This document shows, in pieces, positions 15,011-23,593 of a DNA stretch of 34,224 nucleotides. The stretch covers positions 1 to 34,224 of the forward strand of contig CACFZK010000012.1 of NCBI GenBank assembly GCA_902570785.1, written 5' to 3'. The DNA comes from an uncultured Pelagibacteraceae bacterium. Its GTDB lineage: Bacteria > Pseudomonadota > Alphaproteobacteria > Pelagibacterales > Pelagibacteraceae. How positions within the stretch are numbered: the stretch's first letter is position 1; each line of letters starts with the position of its first letter. The translations under genes were made by a program, and so were the position numbers. The notes below the pieces were generated by a model. The model did not search any database. It was not told where the DNA came from and saw only the letters and a program-made list of their open reading frames with translations.

Positions 15011-16953
15011 GATAAACACTCCTCATATTTGTTATCCTCATTACTTGATTCTTTTTTGTTTGAATAAACATTCTTTGTCACATCTGTTGATGAACCTGCA
15101 TTAATATTTTCGGCTCTCTGAATAGATTTAGATCTACAATAATAAAGGCTTTTTAGACCTTTTTTCCAAGCTTGAAAATGTAATTGGTGAAGATCTTTTT
15201 TATGCACGTCTGCAGGTACAAAAACGTTAACTGATTGTGCTTGTGAAATGTGTGGAGTTCTATCTGCTCCTAATTCAACAATCCACCTCTGATCTATTTC
15301 GAAAGCTGTTTTAAATGTTTCTTTCTCTTCTTTGGTTAGGAATTCAAGATGAGAAACTGACCCTTGATTAGTTGTTATACTAGACCAAACTTCATCTGTA
15401 TTTTTTCCATGTTTTTCTAAAAGTTTCGCCAAATACTTATTTCTAACATTGTATGAACCAGATAGAGTTTTGTGTGTATAACTGTTGGCAGCGATAGGTT
15501 CAATCCCAGGTGAGGCTCCACCACAAATAATTGAAATTGAGGCTGTTGGCGCAATTGCAGTTTTGTTTGAAAATCTCTCTTTTATTCCAAACTCTTCTGC
15601 GTCTGGGCACGCCCCTCTTTCCTCCGCAAGATCTTTTGATGCTTGGTCAACCTTTTTTTGAATCAATGTAAATATTTTTTTATTCCATACTTTGCTCATT
15701 ACAGATCCAAAGGGAATTCCCTTTTGTTGAAAATAAGAATGTAATCCCATAACACCCAAACCTACACTTCTTTCTCTTGCTGCTGCATATTTTGCGTTTG
15801 CAAAACTATCAGGTGCTTTATTAATAAAATCTGTGAGAACATTGTCTAAAAATCTCATTATATCCTCAACAAAATTTTCATCATCTTTCCATTCATCGTA
15901 TTTTTCTATATTTAAAGAAGATAAACAACACACTGCTGTTCTTTCGTTTCCTTCCCTATCTTTTCCTGTTGGTAATGTAATCTCGCTGCAAAGATTTGAA
16001 GTTTTAACGGTTAGTCCTGCTAATTTATGATGCTGAGGTATTTGTCGGTTCACAGTATCAATATAAATTATGTAAGGTTCGCCTGTTTCCACTCTTGCAG
16101 TTAAAAGTCTTATCCATAGATTTCTTGCAGATAAAGTTGCTTGAACTGATCCATCTTTTGGACTTTTTAAAGCCCACTGACTATCTGTTTCAACTGCTCT
16201 CATAAAGGCATCGGAAACTAAAACACCATGATGTAAGTTTAAAGATCTCCTGTTTGTATCGCCACCTGTTGGTCTTCTCATTTCTATAAACTCTTCTATC
16301 TCAGGATGATCAATTGGAAGATAACACGCTGCAGATCCTCTTCTTAGTGAGCCTTGGCTAATAGCCAAAGTTAGTGAGTCCATCACTTTGATGAAAGGTA
16401 TTATCCCTGAAGTTTTGCCAACTTTACCAATCTTTTCTCCAATGGATCTTAGGTTGCCCCAATAACTTCCTATTCCTCCACCTCTTGCTGCTAGCCAAAC
16501 ATTCTCGCTCCATAAATCTAAAATACCATTCAAACTATCTCCCGCTTCGTTTAAAAAACATGAAATGGGCAAGCCTCTTTCTGTACCTCCGTTAGATAAA
16601 ACTGGTGTAGCCGGCATGAACCATAAATTGCTGATGTAATTGTAAAGCCTTTGGGCATGAAGATTATTGTCAGCATAAGTGCTTGCAACTCTTGCAAAAA
16701 GATCTTGAAAAGATTCGTTCTGTCCTAAATATCTGTCACTTAAAGTTGCTCTACCAAAGTCAGTAAGATTTTTATCTCTTGATCGATCAATTTTAATTAT
16801 AATTCCTTTGTCGTTCTGAAAAAGTTCTGTTTCCTGATTTAAAGAGAATAAATCTGGCTTTTTATCATTAATGTTTTTTGAAAAGTTACTATCTTCCATC
16901 TTGCCTAAATTCGAGACAGCCTTTTCTATCGCCAAAGTTACATTTTTATTCAT
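15001..16953 (-). CDS. nrdA: Ribonucleoside-diphosphate reductase, alpha subunit
   Basis: NrdA is the catalytic subunit that reduces ribonucleotides to deoxyribonucleotides. In 650 residues it shows the active-site elements: GLPISCFLNEAGDS, ARGGGIGSYWGNLRS, KTSNLCSEITLP with its catalytic Cys, ERSVGLGVMGLHSY, and a C-terminal redox pair Cys646/Cys649 in CLSCQ. The N-terminus starts near DRSRDKNLTDFGRATLSDRYL with no recognisable ATP-cone domain, so classical dATP activity regulation through that domain would be lacking. An AAGG Shine-Dalgarno precedes the ATG. Two NrdR-box-like palindromes lie upstream (separate entry). Together with nrdB it supplies the only dNTP route visible in the window. 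Confidence 0.96.
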   Translation of the reverse strand: MNKNVTLAIEKAVSNLGKMEDSNFSKNINDKKPDLFSLNQETELFQNDKGIIIKIDRSRDKNLTDFGRATLSDRYLGQNESFQDLFARVASTYADNNLHAQRLYNYISNLWFMPATPVLSNGGTERGLPISCFLNEAGDSLNGILDLWSENVWLAARGGGIGSYWGNLRSIGEKIGKVGKTSGIIPFIKVMDSLTLAISQGSLRRGSAACYLPIDHPEIEEFIEMRRPTGGDTNRRSLNLHHGVLVSDAFMRAVETDSQWALKSPKDGSVQATLSARNLWIRLLTARVETGEPYIIYIDTVNRQIPQHHKLAGLTVKTSNLCSEITLPTGKDREGNERTAVCCLSSLNIEKYDEWKDDENFVEDIMRFLDNVLTDFINKAPDSFANAKYAAARERSVGLGVMGLHSYFQQKGIPFGSVMSKVWNKKIFTLIQKKVDQASKDLAEERGACPDAEEFGIKERFSNKTAIAPTASISIICGGASPGIEPIAANSYTHKTLSGSYNVRNKYLAKLLEKHGKNTDEVWSSITTNQGSVSHLEFLTKEEKETFKTAFEIDQRWIVELGADRTPHISQAQSVNVFVPADVHKKDLHQLHFQAWKKGLKSLYYCRSKSIQRAENINAGSSTDVTKNVYSNKKESSNEDNKYEECLSCQ

Positions 16954-16986
16954 AATTTCCTTATTTAAATGACTTAATTTAATAAA

Positions 16987-17034
16987 ACAACTATATGTTG
17001 TGTTACAAGTAAGTTAATACACCATATAACATAT
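16987..17034 (-). promoter_or_regulatory. Tandem NrdR-box-like palindromes upstream of nrdA
   Basis: Two 16-bp elements, ACAACTATATGTTGTG (16987-17002) and ACACCATATAACATAT (17019-17034), both follow the NrdR pattern of ACA-type arms around a central ATAT. Their ATAT cores (16993 and 17024) are 31 bp apart, i.e. about three helical turns, as is usual for paired NrdR boxes. The first has perfect ACAAC/GTTGT arms. They lie 34-81 bp upstream of the nrdA ATG and overlap candidate promoter hexamers. The expected effect is repression of nrdAB by NrdR when dATP is plentiful. The identification is by pattern, not by a scored motif search. Confidence 0.6.
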
Positions 17035-17041
17035 ATATCAA
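17014..17041 (-). promoter_or_regulatory. Candidate sigma70 promoter of nrdAB
   Basis: On the minus strand TTGATA (17041-17036) and TATTAA (17019-17014) are separated by 16 nt. The element covers the distal NrdR-like box, as expected for repression. An alternative pairing, TTGTAA with TATTAA 18 nt downstream, overlaps the proximal box. In DNA this AT-rich such matches occur by chance, so either could be the real one. Confidence 0.35.
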
Positions 17042-17122
17042 GAGAACATTATATGAACATAAATGTTTTTTCAAGTTTAAAATAATTCTGTTAAATCTAA
17101 TGTTAATAAATCAATTGAAATA

Positions 17123-18565
17123 ATGAAAATCAAGGAAAGTGGATTTAGGGAATATGATGCAAGATGGCTGTATCCTAAGGATATTGATTTAGAGGGTGTA
17201 GAGGAACTTGGTAAAGGATTAGGCACACAGGTTATAAATAAAACAAAAAAAAAGAACCCAAAAATAATTGTTGGTCATGATTACAGATCATATAGCGAAG
17301 AAGTAAAAACATCTTTCAAAAAGGGTTTAATTTCAACAGGATGTAATGTTGAAGACATAGGTCTTTCACTAACTCCCACTGTTTATTACGCTCAGTTCAA
17401 ACTAGGTTCTGATGCGATAGCCATGATAACAGCTAGCCATAATGAAAATGGTTGGACAGGTGTGAAAATGGGAATTGAAAAAGGTCTTACCCATGCACCT
17501 GAAGAAATGAATGAATTGAAAGAAATAACTTTGAAAAAAAAATTTATCATTGGAAAAGGAAGTGACAAAAAAATTATAGATTTTCAAAAAACGTATATAA
17601 AAGATTTCATTAATAAAAATAAGATAAAAAATAAAATAAAAGCTGTAGTTGCATGTGGAAATGGAACAGCTGGTGTATTTGCACCTGCAATCTTAAAAGG
17701 AATTGGTTGTGATATTATTGAGTTAGATTGTAAATTAGATTTCACTTTTCCAAAATATAATCCTAATCCAGAAGATTTAAAAATGTTAGAAGCTATATCT
17801 AGATGTGTAATAGAAAATAATGCCGACATAGGTTTTGGATTTGATGGTGATGGTGATCGTGTTGGTGTGATAGATGAAAAAGGCGAAGAAATATTTGCAG
17901 ATAAAATTGGTTTGGTCATCGCAAGAAATTTATCTAATACTTATAAAAACTCAAAGTTTATTGTAGATGTTAAATCTACTGGTTTGTATATTAAAGATGA
18001 AATTCTTTTAAAGAATAATTGTAAAACAATTTACTGGAAAACTGGTCACTCTCATATTAAAAGAAAAGTAAATAGAGAGAAAGCCTTAGCTGGTTTTGAA
18101 AAAAGCGGACACTTCTTTTTTAATAATCCGATAGGTTATGGTTACGATGATGGAATTAATTCAGCAATTCAAATTTGTAAATTGTTAGATAATGAAAATA
18201 GAAAAATGAATTCTATAATTAGTTCTCTGCCCAAAACATTTCAATCACCTACTATGGCTCCTTTCTGTAAAGATGAGGAAAAATACAAAGTTGTTGAAGA
18301 ATTAGTAGAAAAAGTAAAAGAAATAAAAAATAAAAAAATAAAAATAGATGATAAATTTATTAAAGAAATTTTAACTGTAAATGGTGTAAGATTTATTTTG
18401 GAAGATAGTTCCTGGGGATTAATAAGAGCCTCTTCGAATAAGCCATCATTAGTGGTGGTCGTTGAAAGCACCACATCGGATCAAAGTAAAAAAAGAATAT
18501 TCCATTTTATAGATAATTTATTGAAAGAGACTGGTAAAATTGGTGAATATGATCAAAAAATTTAA
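17123..18565 (+). CDS. Phosphomannomutase/phosphoglucomutase (alpha-D-phosphohexomutase family)
   Basis: This 480-residue enzyme interconverts hexose 1- and 6-phosphates, feeding nucleotide-sugar synthesis. It has the family's active phosphoserine loop TASHN at residues 103-107 (Ser105), the metal-binding DGDGDR at 241-246, the sugar-binding GFEKSGH segment in domain 3 (EKSGH replacing the common EMSGH), and a phosphate-binding RASSNKPSLVVVVES in domain 4. The overall form is closest to the AlgC/ManB group acting on mannose or glucose phosphates; which one cannot be settled here. It is divergent from nrdA over a 169-bp gap and overlaps the convergent TauE-type gene by 4 nt. It could supply the surface-polysaccharide genes further right. 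Confidence 0.87.
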   Translation: MKIKESGFREYDARWLYPKDIDLEGVEELGKGLGTQVINKTKKKNPKIIVGHDYRSYSEEVKTSFKKGLISTGCNVEDIGLSLTPTVYYAQFKLGSDAIAMITASHNENGWTGVKMGIEKGLTHAPEEMNELKEITLKKKFIIGKGSDKKIIDFQKTYIKDFINKNKIKNKIKAVVACGNGTAGVFAPAILKGIGCDIIELDCKLDFTFPKYNPNPEDLKMLEAISRCVIENNADIGFGFDGDGDRVGVIDEKGEEIFADKIGLVIARNLSNTYKNSKFIVDVKSTGLYIKDEILLKNNCKTIYWKTGHSHIKRKVNREKALAGFEKSGHFFFNNPIGYGYDDGINSAIQICKLLDNENRKMNSIISSLPKTFQSPTMAPFCKDEEKYKVVEELVEKVKEIKNKKIKIDDKFIKEILTVNGVRFILEDSSWGLIRASSNKPSLVVVVESTTSDQSKKRIFHFIDNLLKETGKIGEYDQKI

Positions 18566-19392
18566 TAGTTAATAAAGTCGTATAAAAATCTACTTGCTAT
18601 AAGAATAAGAAAAAAACCGAACAATTTTGTAATGATTTCTCTTTTTATTTTGTGAACCGAGGTAGCTCCAACCTTAGCCATGATGATTGTAATTGGTATA
18701 AAAATAAGAAAAGCAGGTATGTTAATAAAACCAAAGCTTAGAGGGATGTCGTTTTTGACTATTATTCCAGAAATTAAAAAACCTAAACAACCAAATACAG
18801 CTATTAAAAAACCAATGGATGCTGCACTACCTATTGATTTATTAATAGTATAACCAACAAATTTCAAAATTGGGACATTCATTATAGCGCCACCAATACC
18901 CATAAGTGAAGAGATGAATCCAACGATTAAACCAAAAAAAGTTCTTTGAAATAAATTAAATTTTAATTTGATTTTTGTTTTATCTTTTAAAAAGATTAAG
19001 TTTATTGCAAGTAAATACATTACAATACTAAAAAAAAGAATTAGAGATTTTGTGTGCAAAGATGCTGCAAAAAAACTGCCTAGAATAACGCCAAATACTA
19101 CAAATATTCCATAAGACTTTAATACGTTAAAATCTACTGCATTGTGTTTATAGTGTGTAAAAACTGACATCATGGCTGTAGGAACAATGATTGCGAAAGA
19201 TGTTCCTACTGCAAGGTGCATTAAATAAGATTTGTCAACACCCACTGCTCCAAATATATAAAAAAGACATGGAACTGTAATTATTCCCCCTCCAATTCCG
19301 AAAAAACCTGCAAAAAAACCTGCTATGACTGCTGTTAGTGTCATTATTAAAAGAAAAAATAAAATTTGATCTGTCGAAAAACTTTCAATCAT
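18562..19392 (-). CDS. TauE/SafE family (DUF81) membrane permease
   Basis: A 276-residue inner-membrane protein with about eight hydrophobic helices. It shows the duplicated TauE motif: AGFFAGFFGIGGGIITVPCL near the N-terminus and VGFISSLMGIGGAIMNVPIL in the second half. The family exports or imports organosulfur and C2 compounds such as sulfite, sulfoacetate or taurine-derived products; the substrate is not predictable here, though SAR11 bacteria depend on reduced organosulfur, which makes sulfur compounds a reasonable guess. It overlaps dusA by 4 nt (ATGA), so it is the last gene of the MFS-rpoZ-dusA string. Confidence 0.8.
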   Translation of the reverse strand: MIESFSTDQILFFLLIMTLTAVIAGFFAGFFGIGGGIITVPCLFYIFGAVGVDKSYLMHLAVGTSFAIIVPTAMMSVFTHYKHNAVDFNVLKSYGIFVVFGVILGSFFAASLHTKSLILFFSIVMYLLAINLIFLKDKTKIKLKFNLFQRTFFGLIVGFISSLMGIGGAIMNVPILKFVGYTINKSIGSAASIGFLIAVFGCLGFLISGIIVKNDIPLSFGFINIPAFLIFIPITIIMAKVGATSVHKIKREIITKLFGFFLILIASRFLYDFINY

Positions 19393-20381
19393 GAGGTTGT
19401 TTGGTTAGCTTTTTCATTATTTTGAACTATCTCCATAATATGATTTACTTTTTGAAAATCTGAGTTCCTGGCCATCATATTATCGCTTAAATATCTTTTC
19501 CATCTGTTTGCGCCATTTTGACCATGGTATAAACCAACAGTGTGTCTCATAATTTGATTCATCCTAGTTCCTTTCTTTACTTCATCTTTTACATATTCAA
19601 CTAATTTTTCTGCAACCTCAGATCTTGTTGGGACATTATCATTATTAAAAAAGATTTTTTCAATTTCAGCTAAAAAATATGGATTTTGATAAATCGCCCT
19701 TCCTATCATCACCCCATCACAACTCAATAAATGCTCTTTAATTTGTGCACAATTAACTATTCCTCCATTTATTATAATTTCTAAATTTTTATTTTGTTTT
19801 TTTATTTTGTAAACCATTGGGTAATTTAATTTTGGAATTTTTAAATTTTCTTTTGGGGTAAGTCCTTTTAAAATGGCTTTTCTAGCATGTAAAATAATTG
19901 TTTTTGCACCAGCATTTGAAATTTTATTTATAAATAAGTTTAAATAATCAAAATCTTCTGTTTGATCAAAACCTATCCTGGTTTTTGCAGTAACTGGAAT
20001 TTTACATGAATTAACCATTTTGTTTATACATTCGGCAACTAGGTCAGGCTCTTTAATAAGACATGCTCCAAACTTATTTTTTTGAACTTTTTTACTTGGG
20101 CATCCAAGATTTATATTGATTTCATCATATCCCATTTCTTCGGCAATTTTACAAACTTCTGAAAGTTCATTTTTATCTGATCCTCCAACTTGAAGAGCGA
20201 GTGGTTTTTCAACTTTATTAAACCCTAATATCTTTTTTCTGTTTCCATGTAATGCAGATTTAGTCGCAACCATTTCAGTATATAACATTACATTTTTACT
20301 TAATAATCTTAAAAAATATCTCTCATGTCGATCCGTACAATCCATCATTGGAGCAACACAAACTTTTCTATTAATATTCAA
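19389..20381 (-). CDS. dusA: tRNA-dihydrouridine synthase A
   Basis: Dus enzymes are FMN-dependent and reduce uridines in the tRNA D-loop. The 330-residue protein has VAPMMDCTDRHERYFLR at the N-terminus, ALQVGGSDKNEL, and the catalytic Cys94 in NINLGCPSKKVQ. Later segments (ILHARKAILKGLTPKEN, MIGRAIYQNPYFL) match DusA rather than DusB or DusC. The start is a TTG at 20381, directly after the TAA stop of rpoZ and in the same frame; no ATG precedes the fold. No Shine-Dalgarno is visible, so translation probably depends on ribosomes finishing rpoZ. It overlaps the TauE-type gene by 4 nt. Confidence 0.92.
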   Translation of the reverse strand: MNINRKVCVAPMMDCTDRHERYFLRLLSKNVMLYTEMVATKSALHGNRKKILGFNKVEKPLALQVGGSDKNELSEVCKIAEEMGYDEININLGCPSKKVQKNKFGACLIKEPDLVAECINKMVNSCKIPVTAKTRIGFDQTEDFDYLNLFINKISNAGAKTIILHARKAILKGLTPKENLKIPKLNYPMVYKIKKQNKNLEIIINGGIVNCAQIKEHLLSCDGVMIGRAIYQNPYFLAEIEKIFFNNDNVPTRSEVAEKLVEYVKDEVKKGTRMNQIMRHTVGLYHGQNGANRWKRYLSDNMMARNSDFQKVNHIMEIVQNNEKANQTTS

Positions 20382-20846
20382 TTATTTTTTTTCTTCTACT
20401 ACTTCTTCAGTGAGTTCTAAGGGTGAGCTTTCTTCTTCAGTAACACTTTTTTCATCTTCTACAGAATTTGGAACTGAAATTGATGAAGACTGAGATGGTA
20501 TTTTTCTCATTCTTTTTGATGGTAAAATGGCAACTCCAGATTTTGACACTTCTCCTTTGTATTGCTTTTCAAAATCGTCTGAGGAAACCTCTTCGGTCTC
20601 TTGCTCTTCTAGGTTTTCGTCAGGCTCTTTTCTTAGTCTAAGAATGGCATTTTTTTTTAATTCAGCTACTTCAACTTTTCCTTCGGCAATTTCTCTCAGT
20701 GCTACAACTGTTCTTTTGTCGTTATCTTCTTCGACAAGCATTTCTGAACCCGAATTTAATTGTGATGTTCTCTCTTTAGCTAATAAGACTAGGTCGTATT
20801 GATTTTCAATTTTTTCTAGACAATCTTCTACAGTTATTCGTGCCAT
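20382..20846 (-). CDS. rpoZ: RNA polymerase omega subunit with long acidic C-terminal tail
   Basis: Omega helps RNA polymerase assembly by binding beta'. The N-terminal 70 residues carry the omega signature [30 protein letters not shown] and [10 protein letters not shown]. The protein is 154 residues long, against about 90 in E. coli and somewhat over 100 in many Alphaproteobacteria. The extra part, from about residue 75, is low-complexity and rich in Glu, Ser and Val, with no recognisable domain, and ends EEVVEEKK. It is probably disordered. The gene is followed directly by dusA in the same frame and preceded by the MFS gene 36 nt upstream on the same strand. Omega identity is certain; the tail's role is unknown. 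Confidence 0.92.
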   Translation of the reverse strand: MARITVEDCLEKIENQYDLVLLAKERTSQLNSGSEMLVEEDNDKRTVVALREIAEGKVEVAELKKNAILRLRKEPDENLEEQETEEVSSDDFEKQYKGEVSKSGVAILPSKRMRKIPSQSSSISVPNSVEDEKSVTEEESSPLELTEEVVEEKK

Positions 20847-20882
20847 AAGGTTAGCAATAAATAGTTAAAAGAATCAAAAAAA

Positions 20883-22112
20883 TCAAGTTTTTTTTATATA
20901 AATAATTGGCTCAATTGATCTCTTTACTAGTAACAATGCCAGCAACGAAAGGCTTATATAAATTACGCTTACTAAGGCTATATGTTCAATAGTAAACCCT
21001 TTATCAATTAAAAGACCAAATATAGCTGTCCCAAACGCAGTTGAAAAAACCATTAAAGCTGTAGTGAGGGCCTTTATACTGCCTATATATCTTACTCCAT
21101 AAATCTCTGCCCAAGTTGAAGATCCCAATACATTTGCAAGTCCATTCGAAATCCCAATTAATCCAAAGAAAAAATAAGCAGTATAGGCAAAATCAAAAAA
21201 ATATAATATTAACATCCCAATTAATAATGGCACATTCATAAAAGGTATTAATTTTCTACTTGAAAATTTGTCAACAAGGAAACCGGAAGATATCAATGTT
21301 AAAATTGATGTAACAGAATAAACCATGAAGGATTTGGGAATAACATATATATCCCAAAGTTTAGAGTCTGCTATAAATGATTGGTAAATAAATACGCCTG
21401 TAGCAATCCATGGCATAGCCAACATATTTAATGATATTATATAAAATTTTAAATCCCTTAAAACTTCTGGTCTTTTCCAACTTTTAATATTCTTAAACAT
21501 TTTTTTACTTTCATCCAAATTGGAGGTCTCTCTCGAGTCTATCGTAATAGTTTTTATTGTATAAAAAATTACTAAAGGCAAAGTTATCAATATAATAATT
21601 GATATGAACTGCCATATAGTTCTCCAGGAAAAAATAGAAAGTAAAAATATAATTAAAATTGGTAGAATAAATTCTGCAGATGATAGCCCAAACCATATAC
21701 CGCTGAGAGCGCGTCCTCTCCTTTTGTTAAAATACCTTGATATAGCAGTTGATGAAGTATGAGACATTAACCCTTGTCCAGAAAATCTCATAAGAAATAT
21801 AGCTATCATTAAAAAATAAATGTTGTTTATTAAAGAAAATAAAAATGAGGATGAAAATAGAATTATTATTACGATCAATGAATAATTAAATAGTTTGAAT
21901 TCATCAATTTTTTTTCCAAACCAAATTAGAACTACACTCGAGCAAATAGTTGATGCTGCATAAATTGTGCCAAATTGTCCATGTGTAATATCAAGTTCAC
22001 CTCTTATACTAGGATTAAATAATCCAAGAAAAAAACTCTGTCCAAAGCTTGAAAAAAATGTAAATATAAAACCGAAAATTAAAACTTTTTTATTAATACT
22101 GAGGTTTATCAT
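20883..22112 (-). CDS. Major facilitator superfamily transporter
   Basis: This 409-residue membrane protein has about twelve hydrophobic helices in two halves with a charged central loop around residues 195-215 (TSNLDESKKMFKNIKSWKRPEV). The MFS loop 2-3 pattern appears as WFGKKIDEFK, and FNKRRGRALSGIWFGLSSAEF after helix 4-5 resembles monocarboxylate- or oxalate/formate-type transporters. Substrate unknown. The gene is divergent from the neighbouring dehydrogenase with no spacer: both start codons lie in one CATATG. Its promoter and any ribosome-binding site must therefore lie inside that dehydrogenase gene. Downstream, rpoZ follows after 36 nt. Confidence 0.82.
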   Translation of the reverse strand: MINLSINKKVLIFGFIFTFFSSFGQSFFLGLFNPSIRGELDITHGQFGTIYAASTICSSVVLIWFGKKIDEFKLFNYSLIVIIILFSSSFLFSLINNIYFLMIAIFLMRFSGQGLMSHTSSTAISRYFNKRRGRALSGIWFGLSSAEFILPILIIFLLSIFSWRTIWQFISIIILITLPLVIFYTIKTITIDSRETSNLDESKKMFKNIKSWKRPEVLRDLKFYIISLNMLAMPWIATGVFIYQSFIADSKLWDIYVIPKSFMVYSVTSILTLISSGFLVDKFSSRKLIPFMNVPLLIGMLILYFFDFAYTAYFFFGLIGISNGLANVLGSSTWAEIYGVRYIGSIKALTTALMVFSTAFGTAIFGLLIDKGFTIEHIALVSVIYISLSLLALLLVKRSIEPIIYIKKT

Positions 22113-22979
22113 ATGTCTAAAGTATCTTTTATTGGTTTAGGTGTAATGGGTTATCCCATGGCTGGACATATATCAAAAGCTGGACATGATGTAACTGTTT
22201 TTAATAGAACCACTGCTAAAGCAGAGAAATGGACTAAAGAATATAAAGGTAAATTCGCCAAATCACCAATGGAGGCGGCAAAAGACTCTGAATTTATATT
22301 TTCGTGTGTTGGTAATGACAATGATCTTAAAGAGGTAACTCTTGGTGATAATGGTTTATTTAAATCCGTAAAAAAAAATTCTGTTTATATTGATAACACG
22401 ACCGCTTCAGCAGAAATAGCCAGAGAACTTTATAAAAAAGCAAAGGAGTCTGGTTTTCAATTTTTAGATGCGCCTGTTTCTGGAGGTCAGGCTGGTGCTG
22501 AAAATGGAGCTCTGACTGTAATGATTGGCGGAGACGAAGAAGCTTTTAAAAAAGCTTCACCAGTAATTGACAGCTATAGTAAGAAAATGAAATTATTAGG
22601 ACCCGCAGGAAATGGTCAATTAGCAAAGATGGTAAATCAAATTTGTATAGCTGGGGTTGTGCAGGGCTTATCTGAAGCTATAAATTTTGGACTTAACGCA
22701 AAATTAAAAATGGAGGATGTAATCGAGACAATTTCAAAAGGTGCTGCTCAATCATGGCAAATGGAAAATAGATTTAAAACAATGATTGATGATAAATTTG
22801 ATTATGGTTTTGCAGTTGATTGGATGAGAAAAGATTTAAAAATTGCAATGGACGAAGCAAAAAGAAATAATTCACCGCTTCCTATAACAAAGTTAATCGA
22901 TGGGTATTATGGTGAAGTTCAAAAAATGGGTGGAAATAGATGGGATACTTCAAGTTTAATTAAAAGATTTAGAAAATAA
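22113..22979 (+). CDS. NAD(P)-dependent 3-hydroxyisobutyrate dehydrogenase-family reductase
   Basis: This 288-residue oxidoreductase belongs to the beta-hydroxyacid dehydrogenase family (3-hydroxyisobutyrate, tartronate semialdehyde and glyoxylate reductases). It has the N-terminal NAD(P)-binding signature FIGLGVMGYPMAGHISKAGHDVTVFNRT, where NRT after the second strand suggests NADP preference. The substrate-binding APVSGGQAGAENGALTVMIGG and the catalytic-lysine segment GNGQLAKMVNQI follow. A GAGG Shine-Dalgarno at 22101-22104 is well placed. It is divergent from the MFS gene with abutting start codons, and 3 nt upstream of a PNPOx-family gene. The exact substrate is not predictable; valine breakdown or glyoxylate reduction are options. 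Confidence 0.85.
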   Translation: MSKVSFIGLGVMGYPMAGHISKAGHDVTVFNRTTAKAEKWTKEYKGKFAKSPMEAAKDSEFIFSCVGNDNDLKEVTLGDNGLFKSVKKNSVYIDNTTASAEIARELYKKAKESGFQFLDAPVSGGQAGAENGALTVMIGGDEEAFKKASPVIDSYSKKMKLLGPAGNGQLAKMVNQICIAGVVQGLSEAINFGLNAKLKMEDVIETISKGAAQSWQMENRFKTMIDDKFDYGFAVDWMRKDLKIAMDEAKRNNSPLPITKLIDGYYGEVQKMGGNRWDTSSLIKRFRK

Positions 22980-22982
22980 ACT

Positions 22983-23591
22983 GTGTCAGAAGAAGTAAGC
23001 TACTACGAAGATTTTACAGAAATACAAAAAAAAATTTGGAGTCTTTTAAAAGACGCTGTGAAAAATCGTAATTCAGAATTTAGAACTCCAGTTTTTATTT
23101 GTGGAGATAATAATGATTTGGACGGCAGAGTTGTAGTCTTAAGAAAAGCTGACCCTAATAATAATTTTATTCAATTTCATAGCGATATTAGATCTTCTAA
23201 AATAAGTAAAATTAAAAAAAATCCGTCTTGTTCTATATTATTTTATGGTAAAGAAGAAAAAATTCAATTACGTCTTAAAATTGATTGTGAAATTAATTAT
23301 AAAAATGATATCACAAAAGAGTCCTGGGAAAAAACAGGTCATGTAAGTAGGAAATGTTATCTGGTCACAGATAGCCCCGGAACTATATCTCAAAAACCTA
23401 CTTCTGGTTTAAATGGAAAATTTAATGATTTTAATTTTACTAAAGAAGAAAGTGAGGAAGGCTATAAAAATTTTTGTGTTATCAAATGTAAAATTCAAAG
23501 CATTGAGTGGCTTTATTTAGCTGCTAAAGGTCATCGTAGAGCTTTAATTAAACTGGGTGACTCTATTGAGTTTAAGTGGCTTATTCCCTAA
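22983..23591 (+). CDS. Pyridoxamine 5'-phosphate oxidase-family flavoprotein
   Basis: A 202-residue protein with the split-barrel FMN-binding fold of PNPOx relatives: RTPVFICGDNNDLDGRVVVLRKAD and FIQFHSDIRSSKISKIKKNPSCSILFY correspond to the flavin-binding strands (a DxRSxKxxxxxxNP pattern). The C-terminus KGHRRALIKLG...FKWLIP resembles the Alr4036/PNPOx group. It departs from true PdxH in length and C-terminal active-site residues, so I do not call it pdxH. It starts with GTG at 22983, 3 nt after the dehydrogenase stop, suggesting co-transcription. It converges on the gamma-CA-like gene with a 2-nt gap. Confidence 0.72.
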   Translation: MSEEVSYYEDFTEIQKKIWSLLKDAVKNRNSEFRTPVFICGDNNDLDGRVVVLRKADPNNNFIQFHSDIRSSKISKIKKNPSCSILFYGKEEKIQLRLKIDCEINYKNDITKESWEKTGHVSRKCYLVTDSPGTISQKPTSGLNGKFNDFNFTKEESEEGYKNFCVIKCKIQSIEWLYLAAKGHRRALIKLGDSIEFKWLIP

Positions 23592-23593
23592 AA

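Noticed and set aside
17046..17061. Third NrdR-like element (AACATTATATGAACAT)
   Set aside because: Its ATAT core is 27 bp from the previous one, out of helical phase, and the arms match poorly. AT-rich DNA gives such ATAT cores by chance.
16954..17122. Possible tRNA or small RNA in the largest gap
   Set aside because: No cloverleaf, GC-rich stem or known riboswitch motif is visible. The gap is explained by divergent promoters and the NrdR-like boxes.
22983..23591. Annotation as pyridoxine 5'-phosphate oxidase (pdxH)
   Set aside because: The flavin-binding strands match the superfamily, but the C-terminal residues typical of PdxH are not recognisable, so only the family name is given.
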